A DNA stretch of 64,000 nt, from positions 2,294,001 to 2,358,000 of the forward strand of contig CAWAHD010000001.1 in assembly GCA_963781785.1 (NCBI GenBank), read 5' to 3'. Made by a program: the position numbers and the translations under genes. The stretch is from CAWAHD01 sp963781785 (GTDB taxonomy: Bacteria; Planctomycetota; Planctomycetia; Isosphaerales; Isosphaeraceae). A model generated the notes under the pieces. That model made no database searches and had not been told where the DNA came from. It was given only the letters and a program-made list of their open reading frames with translations. The first letter of the stretch is position 1, and each line of letters opens with the position of its first letter. Positions 9,954-19,639 of the stretch are shown piece after piece.

Positions 9954-10281
9954 CGATGATTGGGTTTGGTTCCGCAACAACAAGCGTGTCGAAACCGTCG
10001 TTTCGGTGCGGTTACGACGCACTTTTCAACACCCCGGGGTCGCGGCTCTTGCCCGGACGGTCGTGCCCCGAGACCGATGTCGAATTTCGTCAACGTATGG
10101 GAAGTGGGCGGCGGCACGAATCGGGAGTCGCTCCGTAGAGTCAATTGACCGGACGGAATCGGCGCGGGCGAAAGGCGCGCCTTTTGCAACACGATTTCCG
10201 CGGCAGTCATGCCTGAGAACGCGAGGTATTGTTTTCTTGGGGGGCTGTGACCAGTTCGCGTCGATCGAGGAGCTGACTCTG
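9954..10281. other. intergenic, no gene seen
   Basis: Spacer between the restored end of the TolC-like gene and the next small gene. The frame read through it is a run-on of the shifted TolC frame and has no recognisable content. Confidence 0.45.
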
Positions 10282-10491
10282 ATGGCGACGAAAATCCATT
10301 CCGAGAGTCCCACCATCTTGCTGCGCGTCAGCGATGGCACATTTCACACACATCGGTCGTTCAACGATTTTGGCCAGGCGATCAAGAGTGCCGAGGCCTA
10401 TGCCGGAGCCGGCTTCAACGTGGCGATGATCTCGGCAACGGGCCGGTATTTGATGGGGTTTGAGCCGCGGACGCCGAGAGCGGCTGTCTAG
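10282..10491 (+). CDS. small conserved-looking protein (69 aa)
   Basis: Short gene at the end of a longer run-on frame. ATG 10282 follows CGAGGAGCTGACTCTG, a good ribosome binding site, and the 69 residues (ILLRVSDGTFHTHRSFNDFG, then AEAYAGAGFNVAMISATGRY) look like a compact alpha/beta fold, unlike the Arg-rich sequence before it. I do not recognise the family. It lies about 250 bases before the HU gene on the same strand. Confidence 0.6.
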   Translation: MATKIHSESPTILLRVSDGTFHTHRSFNDFGQAIKSAEAYAGAGFNVAMISATGRYLMGFEPRTPRAAV

Positions 10492-10575
10492 ATTCGGCCA
10501 CGTGCGCCAGGGCTGTTCGCCGTTCGAAAACCGGGCAAAAACGGGCCTGGAACGGGAAAAAAGGCGAAAAACCGA

Positions 10576-10605
10576 GCAAAAATCAGTGTTTTGCCCTGAT
10601 TTTGC
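10576..10605. promoter_or_regulatory. A/T-rich inverted repeat upstream of the HU gene
   Basis: GCAAAAATCAG and CTGATTTTGC form an inverted repeat around a nine-base loop. It lies in a locally A-rich stretch about 140 bases before the HU start. It could be an operator, an attenuator or the 3' hairpin of the small gene upstream; its strand and role cannot be decided. Confidence 0.4.
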
Positions 10606-10744
10606 GGGATGTTTTCGGCATAATCGTCGGGTACGAACCCGGGGAGCCCTACTGAATGCCCTCGGTGTGAGGGCCCAAGTCGAGCCCGTTCGTATGGTTC
10701 GTTTCAGGCGAAACAGTGGAATTTGACAGGAGGGATGAGAGTCC

Positions 10745-11113
10745 ATGGCCAAGAAAGCCGCAGCGAAGGCGGGGGGTCCCACGGCCACCGCGACAGGGAA
10801 GAAGTCCGTGACCAAGGCCGCGACGAAGGGCGAGGTGTACACCAAGCTGGCCTCGAAGAGCGGTCTGAGCAAGAAGCAGGTCTCGACCGTGTTCGAGGCG
10901 TTGATCGAGATGATCGGCAACGAGCTGGGCAAGAAGGGGCCCGGCTTGTTCCAGATCCCTGGCCTGCTCAAGCTGAAGGTCGTGCGCAAAGAGGCAACCA
11001 AGGCCAAGCAGGGGATCAACCCGTTCACCAAGCAGCCGATGATGTACAAGGCCAAGCCGGCGCGCAACGTCGTGAAGGCGCTGCCGCTCAAGTCGCTCAA
11101 GGAAATGGTCTGA
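10745..11113 (+). CDS. HU-family DNA-binding protein with basic N-terminal tail
   Basis: Nucleoid protein of the HU/IHF family. After an Ala/Lys-rich tail of about 27 residues (MAKKAAAKAGGPTATATGKK), the HU fold starts at TKGEVYTKLASKSGLSKKQV, with the dimer helix VFEALIEMIGNELGKKG and the beta arm region GINPFTKQPMMYKAKPARN. Total 122 residues, about 30 more than ordinary HU. The ATG is preceded by AGGAGGG at eleven bases. It is followed by a strong intrinsic terminator. The lysine/alanine tail recalls the H1-like extensions of some HU proteins and probably increases DNA affinity; that is inference. Confidence 0.92.
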   Translation: MAKKAAAKAGGPTATATGKKSVTKAATKGEVYTKLASKSGLSKKQVSTVFEALIEMIGNELGKKGPGLFQIPGLLKLKVVRKEATKAKQGINPFTKQPMMYKAKPARNVVKALPLKSLKEMV

Positions 11114-11175
11114 TTCGTCCTGCCCTCGCGCCGGTGTTACGGCCCCGGCTTTCCCTGGCGAGGATTGAAACGACC

Positions 11176-11222
11176 CGCGCCGGCCGGCCCGCGTTCCGGG
11201 CCGCGACCGGCGCGTGCTTTTT
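11176..11222 (+). terminator. intrinsic terminator after the HU gene
   Basis: CGCGCCGG at 11176-11183 pairs with CCGGCGCG at 11207-11214, with further pairing of CCCG/CGGG inside, followed by TGCTTTTTG. It begins about 60 bases after the HU stop on the same strand and would separate the HU gene from the convergent epimerase gene. Confidence 0.75.
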
Positions 11223-11379
11223 GTTGGCTCTCGCTCCAGCGAAAGGTCGTGCTTTCGCGTGGCGAACGACCAGACCAGCCGGCGAACCAGGGTCCAATGT
11301 CGCCACTGGCCCGGCCAGAGGCGGTGCTGGCGCGGCGCGAAGGCCGGCAAAAACGCGCGAAGCGGCGTTGAGCCGGCCA

Positions 11380-12342
11380 TCACCGGGCTGTTTCCTGCCC
11401 CGAGCGATACCAGGCGACGTAGCGCCGCAACCCTTCGGCAAATGGGGTTTGGGGCACGTATCCGAGCTCATCCCGAGCGCGGTCGATGGACGCATAAGTC
11501 TGGCGGACATCGCCCTTCTGTTCCGGCAGCGGATGAATGACGGCGGGTTTCTCGAGCGCTGCGGCGATCGCCTCGATCATCTCCAAAAGCGGGATGGGCG
11601 CGGAATTGCCCAGGTTATAGAGATGGTGCGCGGTGCACCGGGAAATCGCACGAACGACTCCGTCGACGATGTCGTCGACGTAGGTATAATCGCGCCGGCT
11701 GGCGCCGAAGCCGAACATGGGTACCGGCAGGCCCTGGTCGATCAGTCGCGTGAATTTGGCGATAGCCAGGTCAGGACGGTTGCGGGGGCCATAGGCGGTG
11801 AAGAATCGCAAGCCCGTCACGGGAAGGCCGTGCAAGTGATGAAAAGTGTGGGCCATGAGCTCGCAGGCCTTCTTGGTGGCAGCATAGGGGCTGACGGGGA
11901 GGTCGACCGGGTCGGATTCGCGAAACGGCCCGTCGGCCCTGTCGCCGTAGACGCTGGAGCTGGAGGCATAGATGAACCGGGGGCGGGGCTCCAAGCGGCT
12001 TGCGGCTTCGAGCCAGGCGACGGTCCCGAGCACATTGACGCCGGCGTAGAGTAACGGGTCGGCGATGCTGGGCCGAACGCCCGCGCGCGCGGCCAGGTGG
12101 ACAATGACTTCGGGACGGAATTCGCCAACGAGCGCAAGGGCGGCGGCGGAGTCCCTGATATCGAGCTCGACGAGACGGAATCGCGGGCTGCGGTTCGCCA
12201 GGGCGAGGTTGGATTCCTTGGCCGAGCGGCTGTAGAAATCGTCGAAGTTATCCACGACGACGACCTCATCGCCCTCGCGGAGCAGGCGTTCGACCACATG
12301 CGAGCCGATAAAGCCGGCGCCGCCGGTGACGATGGCTTTCAT
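11380..12342 (-). CDS. UDP-glucuronate 4-epimerase-like SDR
   Basis: Nucleotide-sugar epimerase of the extended SDR family, 320 residues. The NAD site GGAGFIGSHVVERLL is at residues 7-21, the SSSSVYGD strand carries the catalytic serine region, and SPYAATKKACE holds the YxxxK pair. FFTAYGPRNRPDLAIAKFTR and RRDYTYVDDIVDGVVRAI match UDP-glucuronate 4-epimerases, which interconvert UDP-glucuronate and UDP-galacturonate; a UDP-glucose 4-epimerase remains possible. It begins seven bases after the stop of the large exported protein upstream, so the two are probably co-transcribed. Confidence 0.87.
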   Translation of the reverse strand: MKAIVTGGAGFIGSHVVERLLREGDEVVVVDNFDDFYSRSAKESNLALANRSPRFRLVELDIRDSAAALALVGEFRPEVIVHLAARAGVRPSIADPLLYAGVNVLGTVAWLEAASRLEPRPRFIYASSSSVYGDRADGPFRESDPVDLPVSPYAATKKACELMAHTFHHLHGLPVTGLRFFTAYGPRNRPDLAIAKFTRLIDQGLPVPMFGFGASRRDYTYVDDIVDGVVRAISRCTAHHLYNLGNSAPIPLLEMIEAIAAALEKPAVIHPLPEQKGDVRQTYASIDRARDELGYVPQTPFAEGLRRYVAWYRSGQETAR

Positions 12343-12349
12343 TGGTCGA

Positions 12350-15225
12350 TCATTCCACGGTCAGCTCCCAGTGGAATGCGGCGGTCTTGCCGTCGATCAA
12401 GAGTGCGGCGCCCTCGGCGTTCTTGAGGGGCTCGAGTGCGGCCGGTCCGAGCCGCTTTCCATCGTTGTCGAGGACATAGCCCCGGATTGTCCCCTTTTGC
12501 CGCCAGACGACGCGGGCGACGACGGGCTCCTGGAGGAACGGAGGCCTTCCCTGGTCGGCGATTTCGCGCTTCCACCCGCTGACCCAGCGGAATCCGGTTG
12601 GCTCGACCCGGGCGATGGCCGAGACGAGCAAGCGTTTCGAGGTGGCGATCGGCTGATCGCTGATCGAGGTGGCGACGAGGACGGCGAACGGGTTGTCGGT
12701 CGAAAACTCGAGAGTCGGAAAGGCCGCCGTGTCGCCGCCCGACCAGCCGGCCAGGCCCTGGGTGAACCGGGTGTCGATCACCAGGCGGCCGAGAGTTTGG
12801 CTCCCGGCCGATGCGCCTCGACTGCGACGGGTCAGGGCGGCGGCCTTGGCGGTCGAGCCGCGGAGAAAGAGCGACGCCGCGTGGGGCCAGAGCGCAAAGA
12901 CATGCGGGCTGGCGTTGGCGACTTCGGGAATCTGAAAGATGTCTTCGTCGCCGGCGGTACCAGCGGGACCTTTGCCCCACTCGCGCGGATAGAGGAAGAT
13001 CCCGCGGCGGACGATGCCGTCCCAGTCGCCGGCCGAGGCCGTGCAGGCAGCGAGAAGCTGGTCGGCTGCCTCGAAAGGGTACGACCAGGCGCCGTAGGTC
13101 TGCTCGCACCACAAGCCAAGGACGTAGGGACGATCGGACCGCCGTTTGACGGCGGCCATGGCCGCGAGGCTTCCCTCCCGACGGCTCCACAGCAGCGAGT
13201 GCATCTCCGGGCTCGCCCAGATGAACGGACTCCAGTAAATCCGGTCGTCGATCAAGTCCAGTCCCGGCGCGGCCTGGGCGTCGCAGAACTCGGGCTCGCG
13301 ACGCCAGTGGGCGACGCCGGCGATCGGCGCGCGAAGGCCTTCGGACCGGAGTTCATCGGCCATCTCACGCAAGTGGGTCGACTCGACCGACTCCCAGAAC
13401 CGAGGTCCCGGCCCCATCCTTTTCTTCTCGGCAAGCTGGCGCAGAGTTTTGACGTAGGCCGGGGGCAGGGACTCGGGTTTGTTGTCGAACAGGTCGAAGA
13501 GGGTTGTCTCGCCCAGGAGGGTCACCCAGGCGAGCGACGGCTCCTGGTGGAGGGGCAGCTTCGTTTCCGGGTTGACGTGGCCCAGCAGGGTGCGGGCTGC
13601 GTCGAGCTCGAGCTTGGCGAGTGTCGGGTCATAGAGGGCGGCAGGCCCGCCGCCGTAGGGGAGCAGCCCCGGATAAGCCACGCCGTCTTCGTCTCGGAAC
13701 CGTCGCTTGCTCTGAAGCTCGAGTGCCACGTAGATGCCGCGCTTCTTGAGCGCGGCGATCAGATGATCGAGCCGGGCCAGGGCCACCGGATCGAAGTCGC
13801 GGGTATCCTCGCGGGTGTCGTCGAACAAGCTGAGATCGGGCCCGAGGGCGGTGTCGAGATCGGCCAGCCGCACGAGATTGATGCCCGATCGCGCCAGGCG
13901 GTCGGCAAGCTGGTCGGCCTGCTCAGCGTCGAGAAAGGCTGCGGGAGGGAGCAAGGAAACGCCGAAGAATCGGGCGCGGCCTCCCTGTTTGAAGACGAGG
14001 TGGCCGTCGCTGGTGGTGACGTTGCCGCGCTGGCCCGCCGGTGCCGGCACGAGGAACGAAACGTCGAGCGCACTCTGGGGGACGATGGCGTGCGATATCG
14101 GGACGGGCAGCCATTGATCGGTCTCATCGGAGATCTGAAACGGCGTCCAGGGCCCAGCGGCCGGGTCGCCCAAACCGGTCACCTCGATATCGTCGAACAG
14201 AATCGATCCGATCGCGTCCAGCTTGTCGAACTGAAGAATCGCCCGCCGCGCTCCGCGGGGAACGGGCACCCTGGCTGTCTCGACGTGCCAGGGAGACGTA
14301 TCCGCCCACATGAGGAATCGATCGCCAATTTCATGGCCGAGCACCGGAATGCCACGGTCGTCGATGAAGAAAAACGCGGCACTCACGCCTCCGGCTCCGC
14401 GCAGCCCGGAGCAGCGAACCGAGACCGACACATCCAGCGATTCGAAGCGATCGACCTCGAGGGCCAAGCCGGTGAAGAGCTTGGACTTCGCGCGGTCGAG
14501 CTCGACGGCCGACCACGAATTGAACCCGGGAAAGACGCGGCGGGCACCTCGGTCGACCAGCCAGCCGTAGGGGCGGGGTCTCCCAGCTCGAAGCCGCCGT
14601 TGACGACGAGGTTGGTGGTGGGCTCGCCACCCAGCGGGACCAGCTCGACAGTCAGCCCGTCGATGTCGAGAATACCGGTGGCACCCATCAAGCCGACGGA
14701 CATGATCGCGTCCCTGGTGCCCGGCGGCACGGCGATCTGCTTGACGACGCGGGTCCACTGATTGTGGACGGTGTGGGTCCAGGGACCGAGCGTGCCGCGA
14801 CTCAACTGGCGGAGCTCCCCGCCGATGAAGTCGATGAGCATGCTGGGCTCGGACCCCTCACGCTGGCCATACTGGATATTGCTCAGTTTGACCCAGAGCC
14901 CAAGCCGGACCGCCGAGGTCTTGCGGCCGTCGATGCCGAAAGCGCGGCTGAGCCGGGCCGGCCGGCCCGGCTGCTTGCACTCAAGCCGGACGAAGTGGGG
15001 ACCGACCTTGCCCCCCGCATCCATCCATTTGGCGTCACGCGCGTTGTACCAGCCGTCCGGAACTCCGTCGTGATTGTCGTCGAGCTCCATTTCGTCAAGC
15101 GCGGGCGGCCCGGTGCGCTCGATCAGCTCCTCCTGCGCGGAACACGACGTGGTCCCCGCGCCGCAGACCCCAGCGACGATGACAAGTGCCGCGATGACCG
15201 GCACGAGAGAATCTGCCCACCTCAA
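12350..15225 (-). CDS. large exported glycoside-hydrolase-like protein, frameshifted
   Basis: One protein of about 958 residues in two frames. The N-terminal part starts best at TTG 15225, seven bases after AGGAGG, and has a signal peptide (SLVPVIAALVIVAGVCG). Carbohydrate-binding-like beta regions follow; the first frame ends at NGGFELGDPAP near 14573 and the second continues as YGWLVDRGARRVFPGFNSW. A run of four C where five would keep the frame points to a one-base loss. The later half resembles clan GH-A proteins: RFFGVSLLPPAAF, then RLARSGINLVRLADLD, then a probable barrel with EPSLAWVTLLGETTLFDL. Substrate unknown; cellulase or beta-galactosidase-like annotations are usual for such planctomycete proteins. 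Catalytic acids cannot be assigned with certainty. Confidence 0.68.
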
Positions 15226-15287
15226 AGCGACACCTCCTCGGCGTTCGCTCCCCACGGAATCTGGCCGTTTGGACGCCGAAACCGGCC

Positions 15288-16136
15288 TCACGGCTTGGGG
15301 GCTTCTTTCTTGGGATCATCCCCCTCGGCGGCTTCGGGCGCCCGCTTGCCGCGGGCAGCCTCCCGGAGGGCCCGGCCGGTCATCGGCACAAATAATGTCG
15401 GCTTGAGCTCGCGGTCGATCCGTTTGCCGTCTTTCTTGATCACGAGATGGACGATTTGGTGAAAGCGATCGCCCAGCGGAATCACCATCTTTCCCCCTTC
15501 CTTGAGCTGATCAAACAGGGGCTGGGGGATCTTCTGCGGAGCACACGTGACGATGATTGCGTCGAACGGGGCCGCGTCGGGCCAGCCCTCGTATCCGTCG
15601 CCGACCTTCGTGTGGATGTTCTTGTACCCAAGCTCCTTGTGGACCTGGGTGGCGCGCTTGGAAAGAGGCTCGTGGATCTCGACGGAGTAGACCTCCTTGA
15701 CGAGCTGCGACAGGATCGCCGACTGGTAGCCCGAGCCCGTGCCGACCTCGTAGACCTTGTCGGTCGGCTTGGGGTCGAGCACTTCGGTCATGAACGCGAC
15801 GTCGTAAGGGGGGGTGATCGTCTGGCCTTCACCGATCGGGATCGATTCATCGTCGTACGCCTGGCGCTGGATGTTGCGAGGAAGGAACCGATGGCGCGGG
15901 ACGGTGCGAAATGCTTCGAGCACGCGCGGGTTCTTGATGCCGCGCTCCTCGAGATGCAGCTTGACCATCCGGTTTCGCCGCTGGGTGTAGATATCCTTCC
16001 CAGGAGCCGTGGCATTCTTGGCGGCGGCGTCCGTGGCGGCGGTGCTTTTCTCCTGTGCCCACGATCGAGGGATCGCGACCGTAGAGCCCGCGACCGAAAC
16101 GACCAGAGCCGCTCGGACGAAGAGTCGCACGCGCAT
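15288..16136 (-). CDS. pcm: exported protein-L-isoaspartate O-methyltransferase
   Basis: Methyltransferase that repairs isoaspartyl residues using S-adenosylmethionine. The core holds RHRFLPRNIQRQAYDDESIP, GEGQTITPPYDVAFMTEVL and the SAM-binding VYEVGTGSGYQSAILSQL, all typical of PIMT. Start ATG 16136 has GGAGGG at a good distance. The protein begins with a clear signal peptide (RLFVRAALVVSVAGSTVA, cleavage near SWAQ) and a spacer of about 35 residues, and ends with a Lys/Glu/Pro-rich tail. Export is odd for an enzyme that needs cytoplasmic SAM. It is 62 bases upstream of the glycosidase-like gene on the same strand. Confidence 0.88.
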   Translation of the reverse strand: MRVRLFVRAALVVSVAGSTVAIPRSWAQEKSTAATDAAAKNATAPGKDIYTQRRNRMVKLHLEERGIKNPRVLEAFRTVPRHRFLPRNIQRQAYDDESIPIGEGQTITPPYDVAFMTEVLDPKPTDKVYEVGTGSGYQSAILSQLVKEVYSVEIHEPLSKRATQVHKELGYKNIHTKVGDGYEGWPDAAPFDAIIVTCAPQKIPQPLFDQLKEGGKMVIPLGDRFHQIVHLVIKKDGKRIDRELKPTLFVPMTGRALREAARGKRAPEAAEGDDPKKEAPKP

Positions 16137-16432
16137 GACCACCCTCCCTGTCATGATGAAGACGCAGTTCATGGAGACCCCGGGTGAGCGGGGGATATCT
16201 CTTTCCTATCATACTACGAACGATCGCGGGAGTATGCTTAGTCCTTTGTCCCTGGCAAACCGTCGGTGCGGAAGAGGGCCCTTTCAGGTCCGTTCTCGGA
16301 CCTCGGATTCCGGGTCTGGGATTTCGAGTTTCCGCTTGGGCCTTTGATCGCCACCCGGTATAATCTACCCGTGTCAATAGAGCGATCAGCGCTCAACTCA
16401 ACGACGGCCGGTGGATCGGAGAAAAGCGGCTG

Positions 16433-16882
16433 ATGCGGCCCGGGCCATGGTGTTTTCTCCTGGTGTGGGTTCTGGGCGGGACGACTCCGCAGCATCCCGC
16501 ACCGCAGCGGGTGTCGGTGCGGGGGAAGGTGACGACCCTGGCGAAGGCCCTCGAGGCGCGGCATATTGAGTTGAAGGCCGACCCCGAACCGACCGAGAAG
16601 CAGGTGGTGATCGTGGGCGCAGACGGGGCGATCACCCCGCTCTTTTCCGATCAGGGCAGCCGGGCGCTCTTCCTCGACAGGCGGCTGCTTGATCGACAGG
16701 CGGTGATCCAGGGACGGCGGTTCGCGGGCGTACCGTATTTGCAGGTTGTGACGTTTCAGGTCGAGGAAGATGGCCGGTTGCAAACCCCTGAGTATTTCTG
16801 CGAAGTTTGTACGATCAGCGTTCCTTATCCCCAGATCTGCCCGTGCTGCCAGGGCCCGATGGAGCTGCGGATGAAGCCCTAG
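16433..16882 (+). CDS. exported protein with C-terminal zinc ribbon
   Basis: 149 residues with a probable signal sequence (CFLLVWVLGG) and, at the C-terminus, a CxxC...CxCC arrangement: YFCEVCTISVPYPQICPCC, which should bind zinc. The middle (RALFLDRRLLDRQAVIQGRR, then PYLQVVTFQVEEDGR) reads like a beta-rich domain. I do not recognise a named family, though similar short zinc-ribbon proteins seem to occur in planctomycetes. It is divergent from the PIMT gene, with about 300 bases between. Confidence 0.65.
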   Translation: MRPGPWCFLLVWVLGGTTPQHPAPQRVSVRGKVTTLAKALEARHIELKADPEPTEKQVVIVGADGAITPLFSDQGSRALFLDRRLLDRQAVIQGRRFAGVPYLQVVTFQVEEDGRLQTPEYFCEVCTISVPYPQICPCCQGPMELRMKP

Positions 16883-17058
16883 AACACGGATTTGAGTGAG
16901 GCTTGATGAACTTGGGACGGACCTGGGCTGATGTGGGCAAACGAGGCCGACATTCTGCGATGCGGGGTTCACGTCCGCGAAGTGGTGTGACAAGCGATGA
17001 GTTTGAGGGAAACTCCCGCTGAGGGCGGGGGCCCTTGCCCAGCGAAGGTGTGGTGACG

Positions 17059-18279
17059 ATGTCGCCCTTAGATGGTGCCAATCTCTTGCTCGGCCTGGTG
17101 GCGGCGATTGCCGTACTGTCGACCTTGGGGGGGATGGCGTCGCTTTTCTGGGTCACGCGCCGCCGCCGGCACGACAACGGGTATCATCCCCCCGTGACGA
17201 TTTTCAAGCCGCTCAAGGGGCTCGACGAAGAGCTCGAGCGGAATCTGCGCAGCTTCTTCCTGCTCGATTACCCGTGTTACCAGCTCTTGTTCTGTGTGGC
17301 CGACTCGGATGATCCGGCGATCGAGATCGTGCAGAAGCTGGAGCGCGAGTTTCCGGGGCACGATTCGAAGCTGATCGTCGGCTGTGCGACGTTCGGCCTG
17401 AATCCCAAGGTCGAGAGCCTGGCGGCGATGGACCGGCATCGCAAGCACGAGGTGATCTTGATCAGTGATTCGAACGTGCGTGCGCGGCCGTCGTACTTGC
17501 GGGAGACGGTGTGTTATCTCACCGAGCCGGGTGTCGGGCTGGTGAGCAACCTGTTCACCGGGGTGAGCGAGTCTCGAACGGGCGCGGCGATGGAGAACCT
17601 GGCGCTGAACGGATTCGTCGCTGCGGGAGTGGCCGCGGCCGCGGTGTGCCGCACGACCTGCGTTGTGGGCAAGTCGATGCTGATGCCGGCTGACGTGCTG
17701 GCGGCGATCGGCGGGTTTGCGGCGGTGCGCAACATGCTGGCGGAAGATCAAGTGATCGGTCTGCGCGTCCGGCAGGCCGGCTACGCGATTCGCCTGAGCC
17801 ATCACGTCGTCGAGAACGTCAACAAGCGCAGGAGCCTCCGGTGGTTCCTCAACCGGCACTCGCGCTGGTACAAGATCCGTCGCCGGCTTGCTCTGCCGGT
17901 GTTCCTGGCCGAGCCCGCGGCGAACCTGGCGACGATCGGATTGGTCTGGGGGTTTTCCGGCGATTCCGGGCTGGCCTGGGGCGGGCTGGTTTTTCTGGTG
18001 GGCCTGGGAATCGTGCGCGATGCCGTCCAGGCGCGGTGGCTGCGCGGCTCGTTTCCCAAGCTGCGGCACCTGATCTTGAGCCCGGTGAAGGACATCTTGC
18101 TGTTACCGGTCTGGCTGAACGCGATCGTCAATCGCAGGGTCCTCTGGCGCGGCCATCGGTTCCTTGTCGGCCGGATGACCCGGCTGCGCCTGGCCCGAGT
18201 GCCGCGCGGGGTGCGCCGCCGGGTGCGCCGCGTTCGCAAACGGCGCAGGCAGAATCCCGGCAAGCGCGAGCTCGGATGA
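17059..18279 (+). CDS. hpnI: HpnI-like ceramide glucosyltransferase family protein (GT21)
   Basis: Membrane glycosyltransferase resembling ceramide glucosyltransferase and the hopanoid enzyme HpnI, which adds N-acetylglucosamine to bacteriohopanetetrol. An N-terminal membrane helix (LLLGLVAAIAVLSTLGGMAS) is followed by FKPLKGLDEELERNL, the first Asp motif CVADSDDPAIE, the second ISDSNVRARPSYL, the third RNMLAEDQVIG and the (Q/R)xxRW motif NRHSRWYKIRR, then two or three C-terminal helices. ATG 17059 is chosen; TTG 17035 is in frame but poorer. The C-terminal 20 residues are very Arg-rich. No other hopanoid genes are nearby, so the acceptor is inferred from family only. Confidence 0.85.
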   Translation: MSPLDGANLLLGLVAAIAVLSTLGGMASLFWVTRRRRHDNGYHPPVTIFKPLKGLDEELERNLRSFFLLDYPCYQLLFCVADSDDPAIEIVQKLEREFPGHDSKLIVGCATFGLNPKVESLAAMDRHRKHEVILISDSNVRARPSYLRETVCYLTEPGVGLVSNLFTGVSESRTGAAMENLALNGFVAAGVAAAAVCRTTCVVGKSMLMPADVLAAIGGFAAVRNMLAEDQVIGLRVRQAGYAIRLSHHVVENVNKRRSLRWFLNRHSRWYKIRRRLALPVFLAEPAANLATIGLVWGFSGDSGLAWGGLVFLVGLGIVRDAVQARWLRGSFPKLRHLILSPVKDILLLPVWLNAIVNRRVLWRGHRFLVGRMTRLRLARVPRGVRRRVRRVRKRRRQNPGKRELG

Positions 18280-18540
18280 CCGGCGTCGCCGCACTAAGCA
18301 GAAGGACACGCAATAGAGAGTCGTGGGAAACTTCGACCGGATGAACGATGCCAGCCCGGTGCGGGGGCACTGCGTCGCCACAGTCACAATCGGCTGACCT
18401 GGGCACGCGCGATCGTCCAAAGGACGTTGCGCGGAGTCGATCGGCCGCACACAAGCGCGTGACGACGGCCGTCGATCAGCGGCCGCGACGCGGCGTCGCG
18501 TCAACGGTCGGGGACGCGAATCGGCACCACTCCGTTCGAG

Positions 18541-19575
18541 CTATCGCGCGGGGCACCCGCCGAGGTTTGCCAGGTGGTGCACGCCCAAACGGGCGGCGAC
18601 CTCTCGCAGCCGCTCTCGACTGGCTGCGAAGAATCGGCCCAGCAGCCGCCCGCCTTTGAGCTTCTCCAGCCGGGCCTGCCAGCCTTCCGCGCTCGTGCCC
18701 AGCCGAGCGAGAATTCCCGCCAGTTCGGTCGAAATCGCGCTCTTCCCCTCGCGAAACAAGCGCCCCGTGTAATCGACCAGTAGCAGATAGCTGCCCAGCG
18801 AGAGACCTTCCACCATACCTTCGCGCGACGAATCCAGCTTCCGCCGATCTTCGATCGGGCAGAGCCAGATGGCTTCCTCCAGCCCGACCGATGCGGTCGA
18901 TCCGGCCACACTGCCTTGCTCGGCCGCTTTCAAATCGCTGGTTCGGCCCTGAGCCTTCACGTGCTCGACTCGCGTCGTGACCGACGTATGCGGGCTCTCC
19001 TCCGGAACCTCCACGATTCCCGCCGCCACCGGGTTCAGATCAATATATGCACATGTCGCCAGCAGCGATTTCTCATCGAGGACCGCAACGCTCTTGTAGC
19101 GTTGTTCGAAAAACGCTCCCCGGACTTTGTCCTGCCTGTTCGCAAGTCGCGACAACGGCTCCTTCAAGGATTTCATGAACCAGCTCAGGCTCTGCAACCG
19201 CCCGCGGATCTTCGCCACCCATTCCGCGTCCTTGAGCCGCGACTGAACCCAGTCGTTGGATACCGGCAATGTCTGCCGCGACTTGTCGCGGGGCGGAAAG
19301 AGCCGTCCCCACCGCCGGACGACTTCCTCATCCGACCACCCGTTCGTGGCTTCCGGGTCGAGGCGTACCAGAAGATGCAAGTGATTGTCCATTACCGAAA
19401 ATCCGCCCACGGAGACGGCGAAGATTTCGGCAAGTTCCTTCACGCGATTTTCGATCCATTCTTTGCGGTTCAAGGGTCCTTCGCCGAGCAAGAACGCACG
19501 GCGAACGCAGCGAGTGATGCAGTGATACCAACGGGTTACGGCTGTATCGACCAGTTGCGAACGCGCGACCGTCAT
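18541..19575 (-). CDS. REP-associated Y1 transposase (RAYT), long form
   Basis: Single-strand DNA transposase-like protein of the Y1_Tnp/IS200-related group. The HUH-type metal motif is DNHLHLLVRL near residue 64, and the catalytic tyrosine is probably in LLATCAYIDLNPVAAGI near residue 173. ATG 19575 has GGAGG eight bases upstream. At 344 residues it is longer than ordinary RAYTs (about 150-230); the last 130 residues (SLGSYLLLVDYTGRLFREGK onward) form an extra alpha-helical domain seen in a planctomycete-rich subgroup. RAYTs normally act on REP hairpins rather than move themselves; hairpin repeats are frequent in this window. Confidence 0.87.
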   Translation of the reverse strand: MTVARSQLVDTAVTRWYHCITRCVRRAFLLGEGPLNRKEWIENRVKELAEIFAVSVGGFSVMDNHLHLLVRLDPEATNGWSDEEVVRRWGRLFPPRDKSRQTLPVSNDWVQSRLKDAEWVAKIRGRLQSLSWFMKSLKEPLSRLANRQDKVRGAFFEQRYKSVAVLDEKSLLATCAYIDLNPVAAGIVEVPEESPHTSVTTRVEHVKAQGRTSDLKAAEQGSVAGSTASVGLEEAIWLCPIEDRRKLDSSREGMVEGLSLGSYLLLVDYTGRLFREGKSAISTELAGILARLGTSAEGWQARLEKLKGGRLLGRFFAASRERLREVAARLGVHHLANLGGCPAR

Positions 19576-19639
19576 GATCCAACCTCCGCGGGTGTTGTCT
19601 TCGCTGGACTACCGAACCTACCAAAACGGACGGCCCAAT

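Noticed and set aside
10723..12054. 443-codon frame on the plus strand over the HU and epimerase genes
   Set aside because: It reads HU in the wrong frame, crosses the terminator and is antisense to the epimerase; composition is Arg/Gln/Gly-rich.
12326..14761. 811-codon open frame on the plus strand
   Set aside because: It is antisense to the glycosidase-like gene, rich in Arg, Gly and Ala, and has no motif. Long antisense frames are expected in such G+C-rich DNA.
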